The notes below the pieces were generated by a model. It was not told the origin of the DNA and did not search any database. It saw only the letters and a list, made by a program, of their open reading frames with translations. Of a stretch of 64,000 bases of DNA, positions 1 to 26,337 are shown piece after piece. Numbering within the stretch: the first letter of the stretch is position 1; each line of letters begins with the position of its first letter. Location of the stretch: the NCBI RefSeq assembly GCF_002775205.1, contig NC_036464.1, positions 26,504,288-26,568,287 on the forward strand, in the 5' to 3' direction. The position numbers and the translations under genes are program-made. The stretch comes from Xiphophorus maculatus. Taxonomy: Eukaryota > Chordata > Actinopteri > Cyprinodontiformes > Poeciliidae.

Positions 1-363
1 CAATTAATTAAATTGAGACATGCAAGGGTGTGATCACATGGTTTTGTTGTATTGGTAATTTAATGTTTTAACAGAAATAAAAGGCGGTTAAAATATATAT
101 TGAATTTAGATGCAATACTGAATTACACCTCAGGGTGGCGGTGCTTGCGTAAGATGGTTTTGCGCAGTTAGCTGAATTTCAAGAACGTTTTAAACTTAAA
201 ATAAAAAACAGCATTATTTGTATTGAGTTCACAGTAATATGATGTGCTTTAGTAAAAAAAAAAAAAATTATATACAGATATAGTTAATTGGGGGTCTCAG
301 GTTAAAAAATGTTGAAGACTACTGCTCTAGAGTCTTCACCCTGACTCAGTTTTATCATTCTAA

Positions 364-1124
<761 letters not shown>

Positions 1125-1333
1125 GCAACACATTCAATCTGAAACCAATCATAGGGACTCTAATGTAAAACATAACCTTCCACATCGTCGTATTGAACAG
1201 TTGTTTTTTTTGTTTTTTCCTGATCATCGCTTCAAACCTCTGAGAAGCTCTGCCTCTATGTGCTGATGTTGCTGTGATGCCCCAAGCTGCGTTTTGAGCA
1301 TGTTCAATAGTCGTCATCTCTTTACTAGTGACC

Positions 1334-1339
1334 AATAAA
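1334..1339 (+). terminator. CDC5L poly(A) signal
   Basis: AATAAA about 210 bases after the CDC5L stop. Cleavage would be expected 10-30 bases further on, right next to the end of the convergent SUPT3H transcript. Confidence 0.75.
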
Positions 1340-1386
1340 GTTTTTCATCAATCAAACCCATAAGTCCTTGTATGCATGTTTAAGTC

Positions 1387-1392
1387 TTTATT
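1387..1392 (-). terminator. SUPT3H poly(A) signal
   Basis: TTTATT on the plus strand, i.e. AATAAA on the minus strand, about 50 bases after the SUPT3H stop. It faces the CDC5L signal at 1334-1339, so the two mRNA ends should abut or overlap by a few bases. Confidence 0.65.
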
Positions 1393-1440
1393 ACTAAAAA
1401 TGAACCAAACGACAAGAAAATGGATATAAACTTTGATGCT

Positions 1441-14706
<13,266 letters not shown>

Positions 14707-16153
14707 TGACAATGTGTTCATAACAGACGCATTTAAACAGTTGTTTTATTTCATTTTTACACATGTATTGTCTTGTTTGTTTGTTGTACTATTATTTTAT
14801 ATAAACTTTTTTATTAAATGATTATCCCCTCAAATTTCATAAAATATATGTAAATAAATAAATAAACCCAAAGTTATTTTACTAATAAATCAGAATAGGA
14901 TTACTAATCCTATTACTAATTACTGGGATTACTAATGAGCAGTGCACATTAGTAATAATGTTAGCAGGACTACTAATTAAGTCAAAAGTTACAATCACAT
15001 AAATCCCAAATCATCATGTGAGAATCAGAACCTCTTAAACATTTTGAGCTTACACAAACAGAAACAGTGAAAAAGCTCAGGCCAGACCAAATAAGAGCAC
15101 AACAACAGGCCAACGTTCATTTTTGGGAAATGCCCTGAAGTGTTTTCAGGTCCCAGTCATGGAGATCTCCTGGATAAAATGAGAAAAATGTTCATGCATT
15201 CGTGATCAGATATGTTTTTAGCTACACTAAAATGAACCGTATATTTATAAAGCTTGTCGATCACTTGAAGGGGAAATGCCATTAGCTTCTTCTATAAAGT
15301 TAAGAGATTTAATTTCTAAGCCTTTTCTTTTTGCTCATTGTTTGAGACAGACAGATTTGATTAGTCATGTGCTAAAACATTTAAACATCTCTAACCTGGG
15401 CAAAGGAAGTGTCATCATTTCATTAAGTGGCCTATTTATTAATTAATGATTATTAAAAGGAAATAATTATTAGTATTTTTGATGTATTGATACATTTCTA
15501 AGTTAAAATCTAATCAATGTACTTGTGTTAACTCTTTATTTTATTCCCAGTTTTTCACTCTAACCCATCAAAACTTTCGGTGATGACTCTACACATTATG
15601 AATAAAACAGAATGGCAAAGTGAAAACTGTACAATGGCAACAATGGAACCAGATTCTCAACCACTCAGTTATAGTACAATAACAGTGTTGAGTGAATTCT
15701 TAAAAAAGATCTTTTCTCTTATTCTTTTGGTTCTGGCCTTCCATCCACATGGAATAGATACTCCAGTTTCCCAAAAGCAAAATGTTTCTGAAAAAAAAGG
15801 CAACTTTTAGGAGTCACCCCCCCCCCCCCCCCCCACCCCCCAACTGTCTACAACAGTAAAATAATTTTGGTGATTCGTCCTGCCACTATAGCGCGATGCA
15901 CACAGCTGCAAATCCATGCTGGGTAGGAGAAGAGGATGACTTTTGTACTGATTTGTATTGATGCCATTAGCATACTATAATTAATTATAATGACTGAGAC
16001 TGATTTTTTTGGTCCCCCCCCACTGGCCACTTGGTGTCTAGTGAGTTGGGCACATTGGTAGAGTGACAGTGCTTAAAACATGTAGAATTCTTACAGCGAC
16101 CTTATTAAATTTAAGATGATACCATGAATGCAGCTGTATGAAAAAAAATAAAA
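14707..16153. other. Runt 3' UTR and featureless intergenic DNA
   Basis: Overlapping AATAAA signals occur at about 14850-14866 (AAATAAATAAATAAACCC), suitable for runt mRNA 3' end formation. The rest is AT-rich with a poly-C run near 15819-15836. No gene was recognised. Confidence 0.6.
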
Positions 16154-16157
16154 CCTG

Positions 16158-16903
16158 TGTTAAGGAAAGAGGATCAATTAATTGCTAGCTTTGGACAAAA
16201 CATTTGGCTCTTTTCCTCTTTAATCTTCCGAGTCCTTGGCGAGTGACGCTCTCCGTGCAGCGACGTGTAGCGACCGCGTGCTGCTAAAACGAAACAACAA
16301 CAAAGCGTGTTGACGTCACAGATCACAGAGTTTAATCTCATACAAAGCAATCGACAACAAAGCTGCAGAGGAACAGAGATATGCATTTTCTCATAAAAAT
16401 AAAAACACACACAAGGGGTAGACAGACAAACACAGAGACAGACAAAGGCGCCCACGTGGAGAAAAGATGAAAAAAAACTCTCTCCGCGACTCTGCCCTGA
16501 AATTTTACCCAAAGAGGCGTTTCCCTATTTAATATATGCAGTCAAGGCGTTCTGTTTTTTGACCACTCAGAGACCTGGTTCGGCCTCGAAGGTGCTCTGT
16601 TTTTTGTCCAAGCAAATCGGAGGGAAACCCCCAGTCCTGCACGAATATCCCCCGCACCGAAGTCCTGTTATAAATCTCGCCGACTCTCCTGGAGTTTCTT
16701 CCTACCACATTCCAGCTGCCGTTTCCATGGAGATGCTAATTTTATGGCTTTTGTATGCTCTTAAACAGACAGTTGAAGGCGTCTGCTTGTCTCCTCGGGC
16801 CTCTTTTGAAAGGTCACCCAAAGCCTGTTTTTCAAATACGAGTGATTAACACATGTGGGAAGATTAAGTGTATTTTAGCATTAAATAATCATTTTCCTTA
16901 GCA
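16158..16903 (-). repeat. LTR, left copy (3' LTR in element orientation)
   Basis: 746 bp. It carries an extra block of about 60 bases (around 16407-16466) that the right copy lacks. A perfect CRE palindrome TGACGTCA lies at 16311-16318, a plausible LTR-borne transcription signal. Confidence 0.88.
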
Positions 16904-17649
16904 ATCCCCCTTTTGAGGTCTTTTTAAAAAGACCTCAATAAAAATTGAGTAAGCCTTCTAATACCGAACCAAAACTATGTAAGGAAAAAACGAAAAAAAC
17001 GAAAAATAAAAAGACAAAAGAGTGACGTACCCTAATTACATACAATCCCCCTTTGAAACAAAACCCAAGGTGTAGAAAGACTTATCCTTAAAAATGTAAA
17101 ATCATAAAACAAAATTATCACAATACAACCAAAACACAAGACAAACCAAAAACCCAAAGTATACAATAAAAATAAAGCAGGGACATACATATAAAAAACT
17201 AGTAAGAAATGCTCTGCAACTTCAAAGACAACATTCATCACAAAATTACAAACCGTCGAAACAAGAAACACACAAAATTACAATCTGCTGCACGTCTTTT
17301 CTGTTTTTTTTTTTTTTTAAATGTCCATCGACAGTCTCTCAAAAAAATATGAAGTCTTCGTCAGGAATTGTTCAAAAAATGCGCGCAAAAAACAAAACGA
17401 CAGTCCTTTCCAGAGTTCACAACGAACGAAAAAACACGCAATAAAAATTAATGTCGATCCTCTTGCAGCCTGAACTCCTCGGTTGGAAACCTCAAGTTTC
17501 CACCTTAGCGTCCGTTGCTCACGGAAAATTGGATTATTATGCCAATATAACCGTGAGTTTCAAAAAGAAAGTGAAATCTCCTCGTGAGGAAATTAGATCT
17601 TAGGAAACGACCTGTCACAGGTTAATAAAACAGACATTTTGTTTCAAAT

Positions 17650-18346
17650 TGTTAAGGAAAGAGGATCAATTAATGCTAGCTTTGGACAAAACGTTTGGCT
17701 CTTTTCCTCTTTGACCTTCCGAGTCCTTGGCGAGTGACGCTCTCCGTGCAGCGACGTGTAGCGACCGCGTGCTGCTAAAACGAAACAACAACAAAGCGTG
17801 TTGACGTCACAGATCACAGAGTTTAATCTCATACAAAGCAATCGACAACAAAGCTGCAGAGGAACAGAGATATGCATTTTCTCATAAAAATAAAAACACA
17901 GATGAAAAAAAACTCTCTCCGCGACTCTCCGGTACTGCCCTGAAATTTTACCCAAAGAGGCGTTTCCCTATTTAATATATGCAGTCAAGGCGTTCTGTTT
18001 TTTGACCACTCAGAGACCTGGTTCGGCCTCGAAGGTGCTCTGTTTTTTGTCCAAGCAAATCGGAGGGAAACCCCCAGTCCTGCACGAATATCCCCCGCAC
18101 CGAAGTCCTGTTATAAATCTCGCCGACTCTCCTGGAGTTTCTTCCTACCACATTCCAGCTGCCGTTTCCATGGAGATGCTAATTTTATGGCTTTTGTATG
18201 CTCTTAAACAAACAGTTGAAGGCGTCTGCTTGTCTCCTCGGGCCTCTTTCGAAAGGTCACCCAAAGCCTGTTTTTCAAATACGAGTGATTAACACATGTG
18301 GGAAGATTAAGTGTATTTTAGCATTAAATAATCATTTTCCTTAGCA
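17650..18346 (-). repeat. LTR, right copy (5' LTR in element orientation)
   Basis: 697 bp, nearly identical to 16158-16903 apart from the missing block of about 60 bases, a short insertion near 17930 and scattered single changes. It has the same CRE at 17812-17819. The high identity implies a recent insertion. Confidence 0.88.
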
Positions 18347-18347
18347 C

Positions 18348-18439
18348 CTGTAAAGCATTGAGCTCTGCCACCGCCCTCCTCCACTCATCCTCCGTCATTT
18401 CTTTTTCTCCTTCGTCTTGCTCCTTCACCTGAAGTGCCC
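18348..18439 (-). other. Unidentified exon-like block abutting the LTR element
   Basis: Minus-strand acceptor ACATTGTGTTTCAG is followed by 92 bases open in one frame (30 full codons, 2-nt entry phase, phase-0 exit) reading ALQVKEQDEG and EMTEDEWRRAVAELNALQ. The donor reads ACAG|GT, where the G is the last base of the target duplication and the T is the first base of the LTR. I do not recognise the protein and found no partner exons. Acidic and helical composition is the only visible property. Confidence 0.35.
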
Positions 18440-21400
18440 CTGAAACACAATGTGCAGGAAATAATATATATATATATATATACACAGACTGATGTCTATA
18501 GTTGTCTGTAATTTGGACATGGTAAAATACATAAAACAAACAGCATTTGTTTTATGAAGTACAAAAACAAATGCTCAGAGTATCCTCACCTAGGCCTGTT
18601 TAGTCCCTGTCAGATATTCTTCAGAAATAAATTTACAGATGAGGAACTTTTACTGATATGTATCACACTAGCAAGTGTTACAGAAAAAAAATCTATGAGT
18701 TTCAAATGTATTTAAACCAAGATTTATTATTTTGGAGGAAGCATGAAGCATGTTGAGCAGGGTCAGTTTTCTCCCCCCTTCACGCTGTGTATCATAAAGA
18801 CTTTCGGTTTACAACCAGAGGTAAATACAGCATCTGAATCTATTTAAACTTCTGGTATATGCTATATATATATTATTCTTGACTATCTAACACTTATTGT
18901 CTTATTATTTTTCATACTTAAATTTATTACTCTTAAAACTCAGAGGTCAGAAGGAGTTTACCAATAAAACATTGAATTTAGTGGCTGTCATGGGACAAAT
19001 TATCTAAAAAGTTCCAAATCTATTTAAATATACTATATTATATATTATTCTCGATTATCTAACAATTATTGTTTTTCATACTTTAATTGTATTATTCTTA
19101 AAACTCGGATGTCAGAAGGAGTTCACCAAAAACAATGTATCGCATTGATGACAGATTTAATGGAAAGGGGGGGGGGGGCATCATGTGACCAGAAATTAAA
19201 AGCAATTAATTAGGGTCATTAATCACTCATCAATCACTCTCCGATTACATTTTGACAGAAGGGTGCTTATATAATCTCTCTGTAGTATGTTGTAAAATGA
19301 TGCTATGTGACTGGAAAACACATCATCCTGTCCCTTTAAAGCCCTCATCATGCTCATCCCTAGTTTTTCTGCACTTGGTTCTACTGTCAACCTACAAAAC
19401 CTGACAAAAAATCTGAATTGAATCGTTTATTGAATTGTTTATATTGAACTATCAGAAATAGGTATAAACATTAATTTATTCCTAGTGATGTCTCCCTCTT
19501 TGACTTAGGGGGAGGACCTGTTAGTCTTGTAGTTGATGGAAACACTTAGTATTTTTAAGCTCTGAGGTCAAATTGTGTTGTTGTTTCTTAAAGTGGGGGA
19601 TTTCAAATGTTAAGTATTAAATATTTATTGGCTTATTAACTGTTCACCATTTAGTCCTTCCAGCACCTCACATAGTTTTGATGGACAGTTTTTTTCCACT
19701 GTAACCTAGTGCCATGCCCTAGTTAAATATTAATTGTTGGTGTTTTTATTGTGACTTCGTGTAAAATTAATTGCCCATTGGGGACCTGAATAAGATCTGA
19801 ATCTGAATTGATGTAGTACCATGATGTGAAGGCTATTTCAATAGTTAAACTAACAATAATAATAATAACATTTATTTGGAATGGGGGTTAGGGTAGATTT
19901 TTTCCAGCATCTACAATAAAAACAGTTGAAATGTTCAGAGTCAGTGTTTAGCTTTGTGAGAGAAGAGGATGAAGGAGAAATGAGGAGCAACAGCAGAAGC
20001 AGTGTAGAGATCATCATCTGGAAGACATCAAACGTCCAAAATGCTTAGAAAATCATAAACAAGAAGGAAATTATCAGCATCATTGCCAACTCAGCTATTG
20101 TTAAACAGTTTCAATGAATGTTAATAAAAGGAACAATAAAAACGATTATGAACAAACCTTAAATTGCAGTTGAATTGTGATTTGGCCCTCAAGAGCAGGG
20201 GGCCAAACCACATTATTTAAAATGACTGACTAAGTTGGGTTGAAATTTTGCCACTTCTCTGGCTATACAGTGAATCACCGTCAATTTCAATGAATAAAAA
20301 CTTAATTTTAACATTATTTAGAGTTAAGTTAGCATATTTTCAATTAAGATTAAAATTACAACATTGATTTACTGTCTATGATTTAATCTTTTTAGGTAAC
20401 ATCACAATTTCAGACGTGTGACATGAGGCCCCGTAGTGTGAAGAGTTTAGAATAAAGAAAGCCTTTAATGAGTATTTTTAGCATATAATGTTCATCAGGC
20501 AATTAAAGCTCATGTCCCAAATTAAATCCTCCGAAATTTTCTATGAACTTCTAACTTAATATTTCATGACTCTTTATCTCATTGGGGCACAAGAAGACAT
20601 TTTCAGTGATCCAATAGCAGATCAAAATGCTTGGTGGTGCATCAAACACAACCAAGCATCAACTGTTTAGACCACCGTTTTTAAAAGTGTTCCTTATCCT
20701 CAAAGCATTCCAGTATCAGAGAGTTGACTGTCAGCTGTGTGTCTGAAGAGGGACAGAGCCTCTGATAGACCCACCTTCACACCTCCATCCAGTTTACTGC
20801 CACACCAATTGAGTCCTTCCTAAAATTAGTCCAAAGAGTTCAGGACAAATGTGTGCACTGTCTGCCTATGTGTGAATGTGTGTGTGTGTATGTGTTGTGT
20901 TCTCTTTTGAGGAAAGGAATGCTATCGCTCTTAGTGCAACAGATAACAGAGGTGTGATGCAGGCAGGAGGACAGTGAAATCATTCGCCTAGACATCACCA
21001 CCCACTCAGTGCAGCTGATGAAGAGGTGAAGACAAGACCTGCTCGAATCCTGCTGTTCATCACTGAGTAAAGTTCAGCCTTGAAATAATGAAAAATAGAC
21101 CTTTGCCATCAACCTATTATTAAGCATCAATAGATTTCACATTCAACTTTTTCCTTAAATAGTCAGTCCCAAAAAAAAAAAAAAATCACACTAATATTCC
21201 TTGGAATGCTTTCCGGTTTGATAATGACATGGCATCATTTGGAAAAACTCCTGGAAAACCACAATGTTACTTTCTGTTCAGATTTGCATTATTTTTCACC
21301 AAGATCTTATAGACAAGTTGTAACTTGACATTATGCGCATCAGATCCCGACCCCCTGCAAATGCTTTTGAGTTATTCTTCAATGGTTTTTCTGTGTTATT

Positions 21401-21840
21401 TTTCCCTTTGTTGTGGCACACTGTACTAAATCAATAATCATTTTGCTTCATTCCATTTCATTTTGTTAACAGAATTGTTCTACCGCTGTGGATGGCAATC
21501 AAAGAAATCATCTTTTTGCCATACAGCATTGTGGGCATGCACAAAATTTACACGTATCAACAATAACATACAACATGTCTGTAGAGATCTTTTTGGGTTC
21601 GAGTCTAGGCTTTGTGGTGGCCAACCCATGTATACCCTGGCATTGTCACCTTGACATCAGAGAAGAATACACTGTACAAAGAAAATAACTGAACCAATTT
21701 AATTGAATCGCTTCAATTGGTAACAAGTAATTCAATTAAGTTTATTCAAATTAATTTATTAAGTTGGGTTAACATTACAAATTTAAGTCAGTCTTACTCA
21801 AATGATTTAGTTTACTTTAAATACAGAAGTAAACTAATAA
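18440..21840. other. Gene-free AT-rich intergenic DNA
   Basis: Contains a (TA)n run at about 18463-18482, a poly-G run near 19168-19178 and two similar blocks near 18835-18960 and 19016-19135 (both with ACTTAATT/ATTATTCTTAAAACT and CAGAAGGAGTT). The similar blocks suggest a local duplication. No supported exon was found. Confidence 0.5.
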
Positions 21841-21844
21841 AGGA

Positions 21845-22080
21845 TATTTTATTTATTTATTTTTTTGGCTCAGGCTGGCTTTATTTGAGAGTACTTAGTA
21901 ATAAAAGAGGGAGAAGACATGTGGCCAAGCTCATCAGGCCGTGAATCGAACTTGAGACGGCCATGTCGAGGGCGAAGGTCTCCTTGTGTTTGTTGTGCTC
22001 CTCCCCTGCATCACCACAGCCTGGTTGCTAGGGGATCTGTTCCTGGTGAAGCTTTTGTCATTATTTCAAATGTAGGACAT
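21845..22080 (-). mobile_element. tRNA-derived SINE fragment
   Basis: On the minus strand a tRNA-like head carries a B-box-like AAGTTCGATTC (near 21944-21955) followed by ACGGCC and a body similar to the element at 58755-58945. Truncated and diverged. Confidence 0.5.
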
Positions 22081-23354
22081 TGAACTTAATTGTTTCACGT
22101 AAAGTCAAAGTAAAATGTTCTTTTAGATTAAAAATGTGTAACTTTTAAGTTAACTCAACACAAAACAGTAAGTTGTCATCATTAAACCAAAAGAATTAAG
22201 TGAGATTACTATAAATAAGTCCAGAACATGAACAACAGCCCAAATACACTTTTTAGAGTGTATTTGGGCATGGTGAATACATTCATTCACGGAATAACCT
22301 GGTCACTGTACATTCACGCGCTCCGCTAACCTCATTCTTTCTGCTTATCATGATGATGTTAATGAAATAAATGTTTTTTTCATCCATCCTGGTTTGTGAA
22401 AAGAATGAGCTGCTGTTTAGTGTCTGCTTTGACAAACAGGTCATATGAAGCCAAAGCCAATGTGTAAAAGTTAAGAGAGACTCATATCTTTGAGAAATCA
22501 GTAATGTTTTATTGCATTTGTGTGACTTTTCAATACGCCTTTGATTAAACTTCACGGAATATCAACACATTTAAAATCCAACTACAAAGTGGAACTTGAT
22601 AACTGCCAAATAGCCAGAGGTTGTATTAACTCAGCAGTCAACTCGCCTCGATATCATCTGTCATGACACGTTAAAGAAACTTTAGCACAGTGTAGCCTCC
22701 TCAAAATCAAAACTAAGTTTATATTGCATTATATCTGGTGTAAAGTCAAACGTTTGTGGTGGGACAATGTTGCTCCTCACCAATGTTCTGTCACATGGTG
22801 TGACCGCAACTTCAGAAGTGCAAGATAAAACCCACCAGTAATGGCCTGTGGGAAGTGACGGCATATTTGAATCTATCACAAGTTCTGTTGTAAAAAAAAA
22901 AAAGAAAAAAAAAGTTGGAACCACTACAAATTTTCTCTGCATGCATCATTAGAGCATTCTGGAGTCATGAACTTATATCACATGTTGCATCTGTACACAT
23001 CTGAGTTGATCTACAAATATGGAGACAAAAGCAAGGAGAACTAAAACTCTTTTACTGGAGCTATGTCCTGTGAAAGTGTTGGCTTCCCTCCCCCAAACGT
23101 GTTTCAGGTCATCAAATTATTGTTACAATTAGACAAAGAAAACTTGACTAAATATCACATATTGCTTTTTATAGATCTTTTAGCCTACTTTATGTTGCCA
23201 GACAGGTTCTATTTGTGTGATTTTTTCAGTTGATGAAATTGGATCAAAAATGTGTTTAGTCACAATTAATTCATGGCTTCAAATGAGGAAAAATTATATT
23301 TTCACTTAGAGCCAGGTTGATTTGAACAGCACAAAAATTCATGGCCAAATTCAG

Positions 23355-23420
23355 GGTTTCCCCCAGTGTATTGTACGCCTGGCGACCCGCCATGCTTTAA
23401 TAGATTCCCCCCTTCCCCCC
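23355..23420 (+). repeat. Single end of a CAGGGTTTCCC-type transposon
   Basis: TCAGGGTTTCCCCCAGTG matches the terminal repeats of the element at 63205-63632. No opposite end is visible nearby, so this is a fragment. Confidence 0.4.
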
Positions 23421-23689
23421 ATTATTAGCAGAAACAAATTTGCTTTTGTTTCTACTGATAATGTGGATTGCTGCAATCAACAGTCAGGCAATTGGATCAT
23501 TTGCACACCTGCTATAAACTCATTGCATCTCTGACAGTGCTGTCTACAATATATCCTATATTCATGTATCTTCTAGTGGTAGTAAAAGCAGCAAAAAACC
23601 CAAAAACTAACTATTATGCCCTGGACTTAAGATGAAATACATAAAATACAATATTCTTTGGTGTAATTCCAGTAAAAGTTACATTTATA

Positions 23690-24102
23690 CTGCAGGCCAG
23701 AACACAGCTTGTTCGGATCCTCAGTTCTCTGTATCCCTTGGAAAGCTGGAAAAGCTCTGATTGAGGTGGGAATTAAAGATCCCCTATACTGGGGCCTCTG
23801 ATGTTCCTATTACTTCCAAACTTTCCAAGCTTCTGGAAAATTGTAAAACAGCCGAAACATTGAGTTCCTTTCACAACAATCTTACAAGTGACTAAAAACC
23901 CACCTGTTTAGAGTTGCTTTTGAACCATAATAAATGAAAAACTAACATTTTGAGGTGTAATGACGGCATTTTGCAACGTTTCAAATGTTGACTATGTTCT
24001 ATAACTTTGTATTTTTGTGTTTTTATTATATCGAGCACTTTGAACTTCCTTGTTGCTGAAATGTGCTATACAAATAAGCTTGATTGATTGATTGATTGAT
24101 TA
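23690..24102 (+). mobile_element. L2-like LINE 3' end
   Basis: Decayed 3' region with AAAACCCACCTGTTTAGA, then GAGCACTTTGAACTTCCTTG and AAATGTGCTATACAAATAA, and a (TTGA)n tail. These are the hallmarks of teleost L2-type LINE termini. The reverse transcriptase frame is broken. Confidence 0.7.
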
Positions 24103-24444
24103 CACATAGCTGTATGCTTTGTTCCTTACCATCTGATCCACCTCACCACCAGGGGCTAGCTGGCTTACAGCTTAGCTCCTCTGTTCACTCTCGAATCCAA
24201 CAGATAGTCACTGGTGTAATCACACAAGACAGGCAGAAATCACCAGCAGGAGACCCGAGGTTTCCTGATGTCATGTGTACTTACTGACATACCTAGTCTC
24301 AGACAGAGCGTTTGGTATGGCCAAACAATGATTAGTAGGTCAGATTGGGTCCCCCATTCATGGCCATCATCATCTCCAACACGGGTGTTTAGGTTACTTA
24401 CCAAGACGGATGAGTTCAGCTTTTCCTTCAATCGCTGCAAAAAT

Positions 24445-24680
24445 GGTAAATGGCTTGGATTTGTAAAGCGCTATGTGACGCCGCAGCACTTCACTCTACA
24501 TTCAGTCATTCACATATTCACACGCCGATGGTGGCAAGTTACTGGATTGTAGCCATAGCTGCCCTGGGACACCACTGGGTCCCTCTGACAGCCACCAGCA
24601 GGTATAGCAGAAGCCGGCTACCCACTCCTAACACTGTCACCACCATAACCCATAGAAGGAAGGAATCCTTCTGATCTGGA
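24445..24680 (+). repeat. Interspersed fish repeat
   Basis: AAATGGCTTGGATTTGTAAAGCGCTATGTGAC ... ATTCAGTCATTCACATATTCACAC ... GATGGTGGCAAGTTAC is a very common teleost interspersed sequence; its class is not certain to me. A related scrap (GTGCCTTGTTCAAGGGCACTTCAG) lies at about 25275-25305. Confidence 0.5.
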
Positions 24681-24899
24681 TCGTATAGTTTGTAAGCAAC
24701 TAAAAGAGTTGCTCCTTAAATTCAGCAATGTCCAATTTAGTGCTGAACTTGGATGGTTAGTGAGAACTCTGTCAGCAGCTGTTATTTAAGGCAGTAAAGG
24801 GCAACCGGAGACATATAGAGAAGAACACATGAAGGAATGCAGGACGGAGACCTTCAGCTATTGTGTCCTCGTACAATACGCGACTTCCTTCAGATGCCA

Positions 24900-25190
24900 G
24901 AAGCCACAAACAAACATACATTAATTTTGAATAGCAGGCAGCGAGGCACCAGGCCCACTTCCTCTGGAGATGTGGATAAGAAAGAGAAGCAGAGGGGAAA
25001 GGAGGAGGAGGGGGGGAGGCGTGTATAAATCACAGCCTCCCTCATATTTAGTTTCACTCCAGATCTCTGGATCCAAACAGCAGCTGGTTGGACTCTGTTT
25101 ACTCAGCTCTCCTAGTTCATCCGTCTTTGCGTCAGTCTCCATTAGTTGTTTTTCTGAGATTGAAGTTATCGGCCTGGGCTGAGGCAAACT
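24900..25190 (+). promoter_or_regulatory. Candidate promoter of the connexin gene
   Basis: GTGTATAAATCAC gives a TATA box at 25024-25030, preceded by an AGGAGGAGGGGGGG purine-rich block and CCCACTTCCTCTGG (ETS-like). The ATG-bearing connexin exon starts after an acceptor at 28080-28081, so an upstream noncoding exon must exist, and this is the only convincing core promoter between the LTR element and 28 kb. Assignment is inference. Confidence 0.4.
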
Positions 25191-25309
25191 ACAGACAACA
25201 GAAAGGCACTGTGGCTTGTGTCAGACACAAACTGTGTTCAGCAAATCCCTTCGGATCACCTGTGAAGTAGGGCATCAAGTGCCTTGTTCAAGGGCACTTC
25301 AGCAACACC

Positions 25310-26304
25310 TACCGCAGAGGAAAGAGGCGTCCGTCGCTTTACCGTCATTAAACCGTTTGTGAGTTTGCATCAAACTACCAACATCTACATTTGAAATCAG
25401 GTAAAATGTCTTCACCGCTCTTAAGCACCCTGTAGTCCAGAACTTTCTGAATTTGAAAACAAAAACATCCTCATCCCTCTTGTTGAGAGTGAAATACAGA
25501 CAATTCAGAATTTTCCAGGCACTTACTGCCATTCTGATTGTTAACATAGTCACAATCAAGTGATAATGTTGCAATCAGGTGATTATGTTAACTTCAGTTG
25601 TAAAAATGTTATATGAAATATGACTTTAAAAAATGTATTCAATATTTAACGCCTTGAAATTGGGCTTTTTAAAAATAATTTTTAAAAAGAAAGTAGTTAT
25701 GTCAAAAAGCTAATTTATTTCAGCAATGCAATTCTCAAAGGGAAACACAGTATGTAGCTTATTTAATGTAATTTTCAAACCTTTCTCTTACTATGATGTT
25801 TTTCAGCCTAAATAAAAACATGACATTAAGAGTAGAATATTACATTAGACCAATAAAAAAGCTTAATATTTGTGTGGTTAATAAAAAGTAAGTTATAAAC
25901 CTTCTTGGAAATTTTAACTTATTTTAACTCAAAAAGTGTCTCTAATTAGAGAAACAAGCCTCATTGGAACACATGTTTTAATTTATTGAATTATTAGTAA
26001 GTGATTTCTTATATATGTTATTGAAAATTCAATTAATTGTCAGTTTGAAATGATTTCAAGTCTTAATAATTTTTTATTGCATATTAGCAGACAGAGGAAA
26101 AGTCATAGGTATGTATGTGGGTGTGTGTGTGTGTGGGTGCATGTGTTGGCGGGTGTGTGTGTGTGTGCGTGCTACAGGATGCAGAACAATACCAAGGGCT
26201 GGTAATGAACACACACATATATTGACACACAAAGGTCAAGCGAAAGTCTATACCAGGAAGTAATATTGTTATTAATGATGCTGGGAGCACTTGTGAAAGA
26301 CATG

Positions 26305-26337
<33 letters not shown>

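Larger units (their letters stand above)
16158..18346 (-). mobile_element. Non-autonomous LTR retrotransposon with two LTRs
   Basis: Two near-identical long direct repeats flank about 746 bases of unrelated sequence. Both repeats begin TGTTAAGG and end CCTTAGCA (TG...CA with imperfect inverted termini). The whole is bracketed by a 4-bp target duplication CCTG (16154-16157 and 18347-18350). A purine-rich tract (AAAAGGGGGAT read on the minus strand) abuts the left LTR, so the element reads on the minus strand. The interior carries no gag, pol or RT-like frame, and no clear primer-binding site was found. It is therefore a TRIM/LARD-like element mobilised in trans. Confidence 0.88.

Noticed and set aside
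15819-15840. Poly-C run as a regulatory element
   Set aside because: Simple low-complexity tract with no gene context.
16174-18292. Repeated open frames of about 96-112 codons in the two LTR copies
   Set aside because: Identical frames recur only because the LTR is duplicated; no protein family resemblance.
21479-21570. Plus-strand block after TTTTGTTAACAG reading like a membrane segment (PLWMAIKEIIFLPY)
   Set aside because: Ends quickly at a stop, no partner exons, no recognisable family; too weak to annotate.
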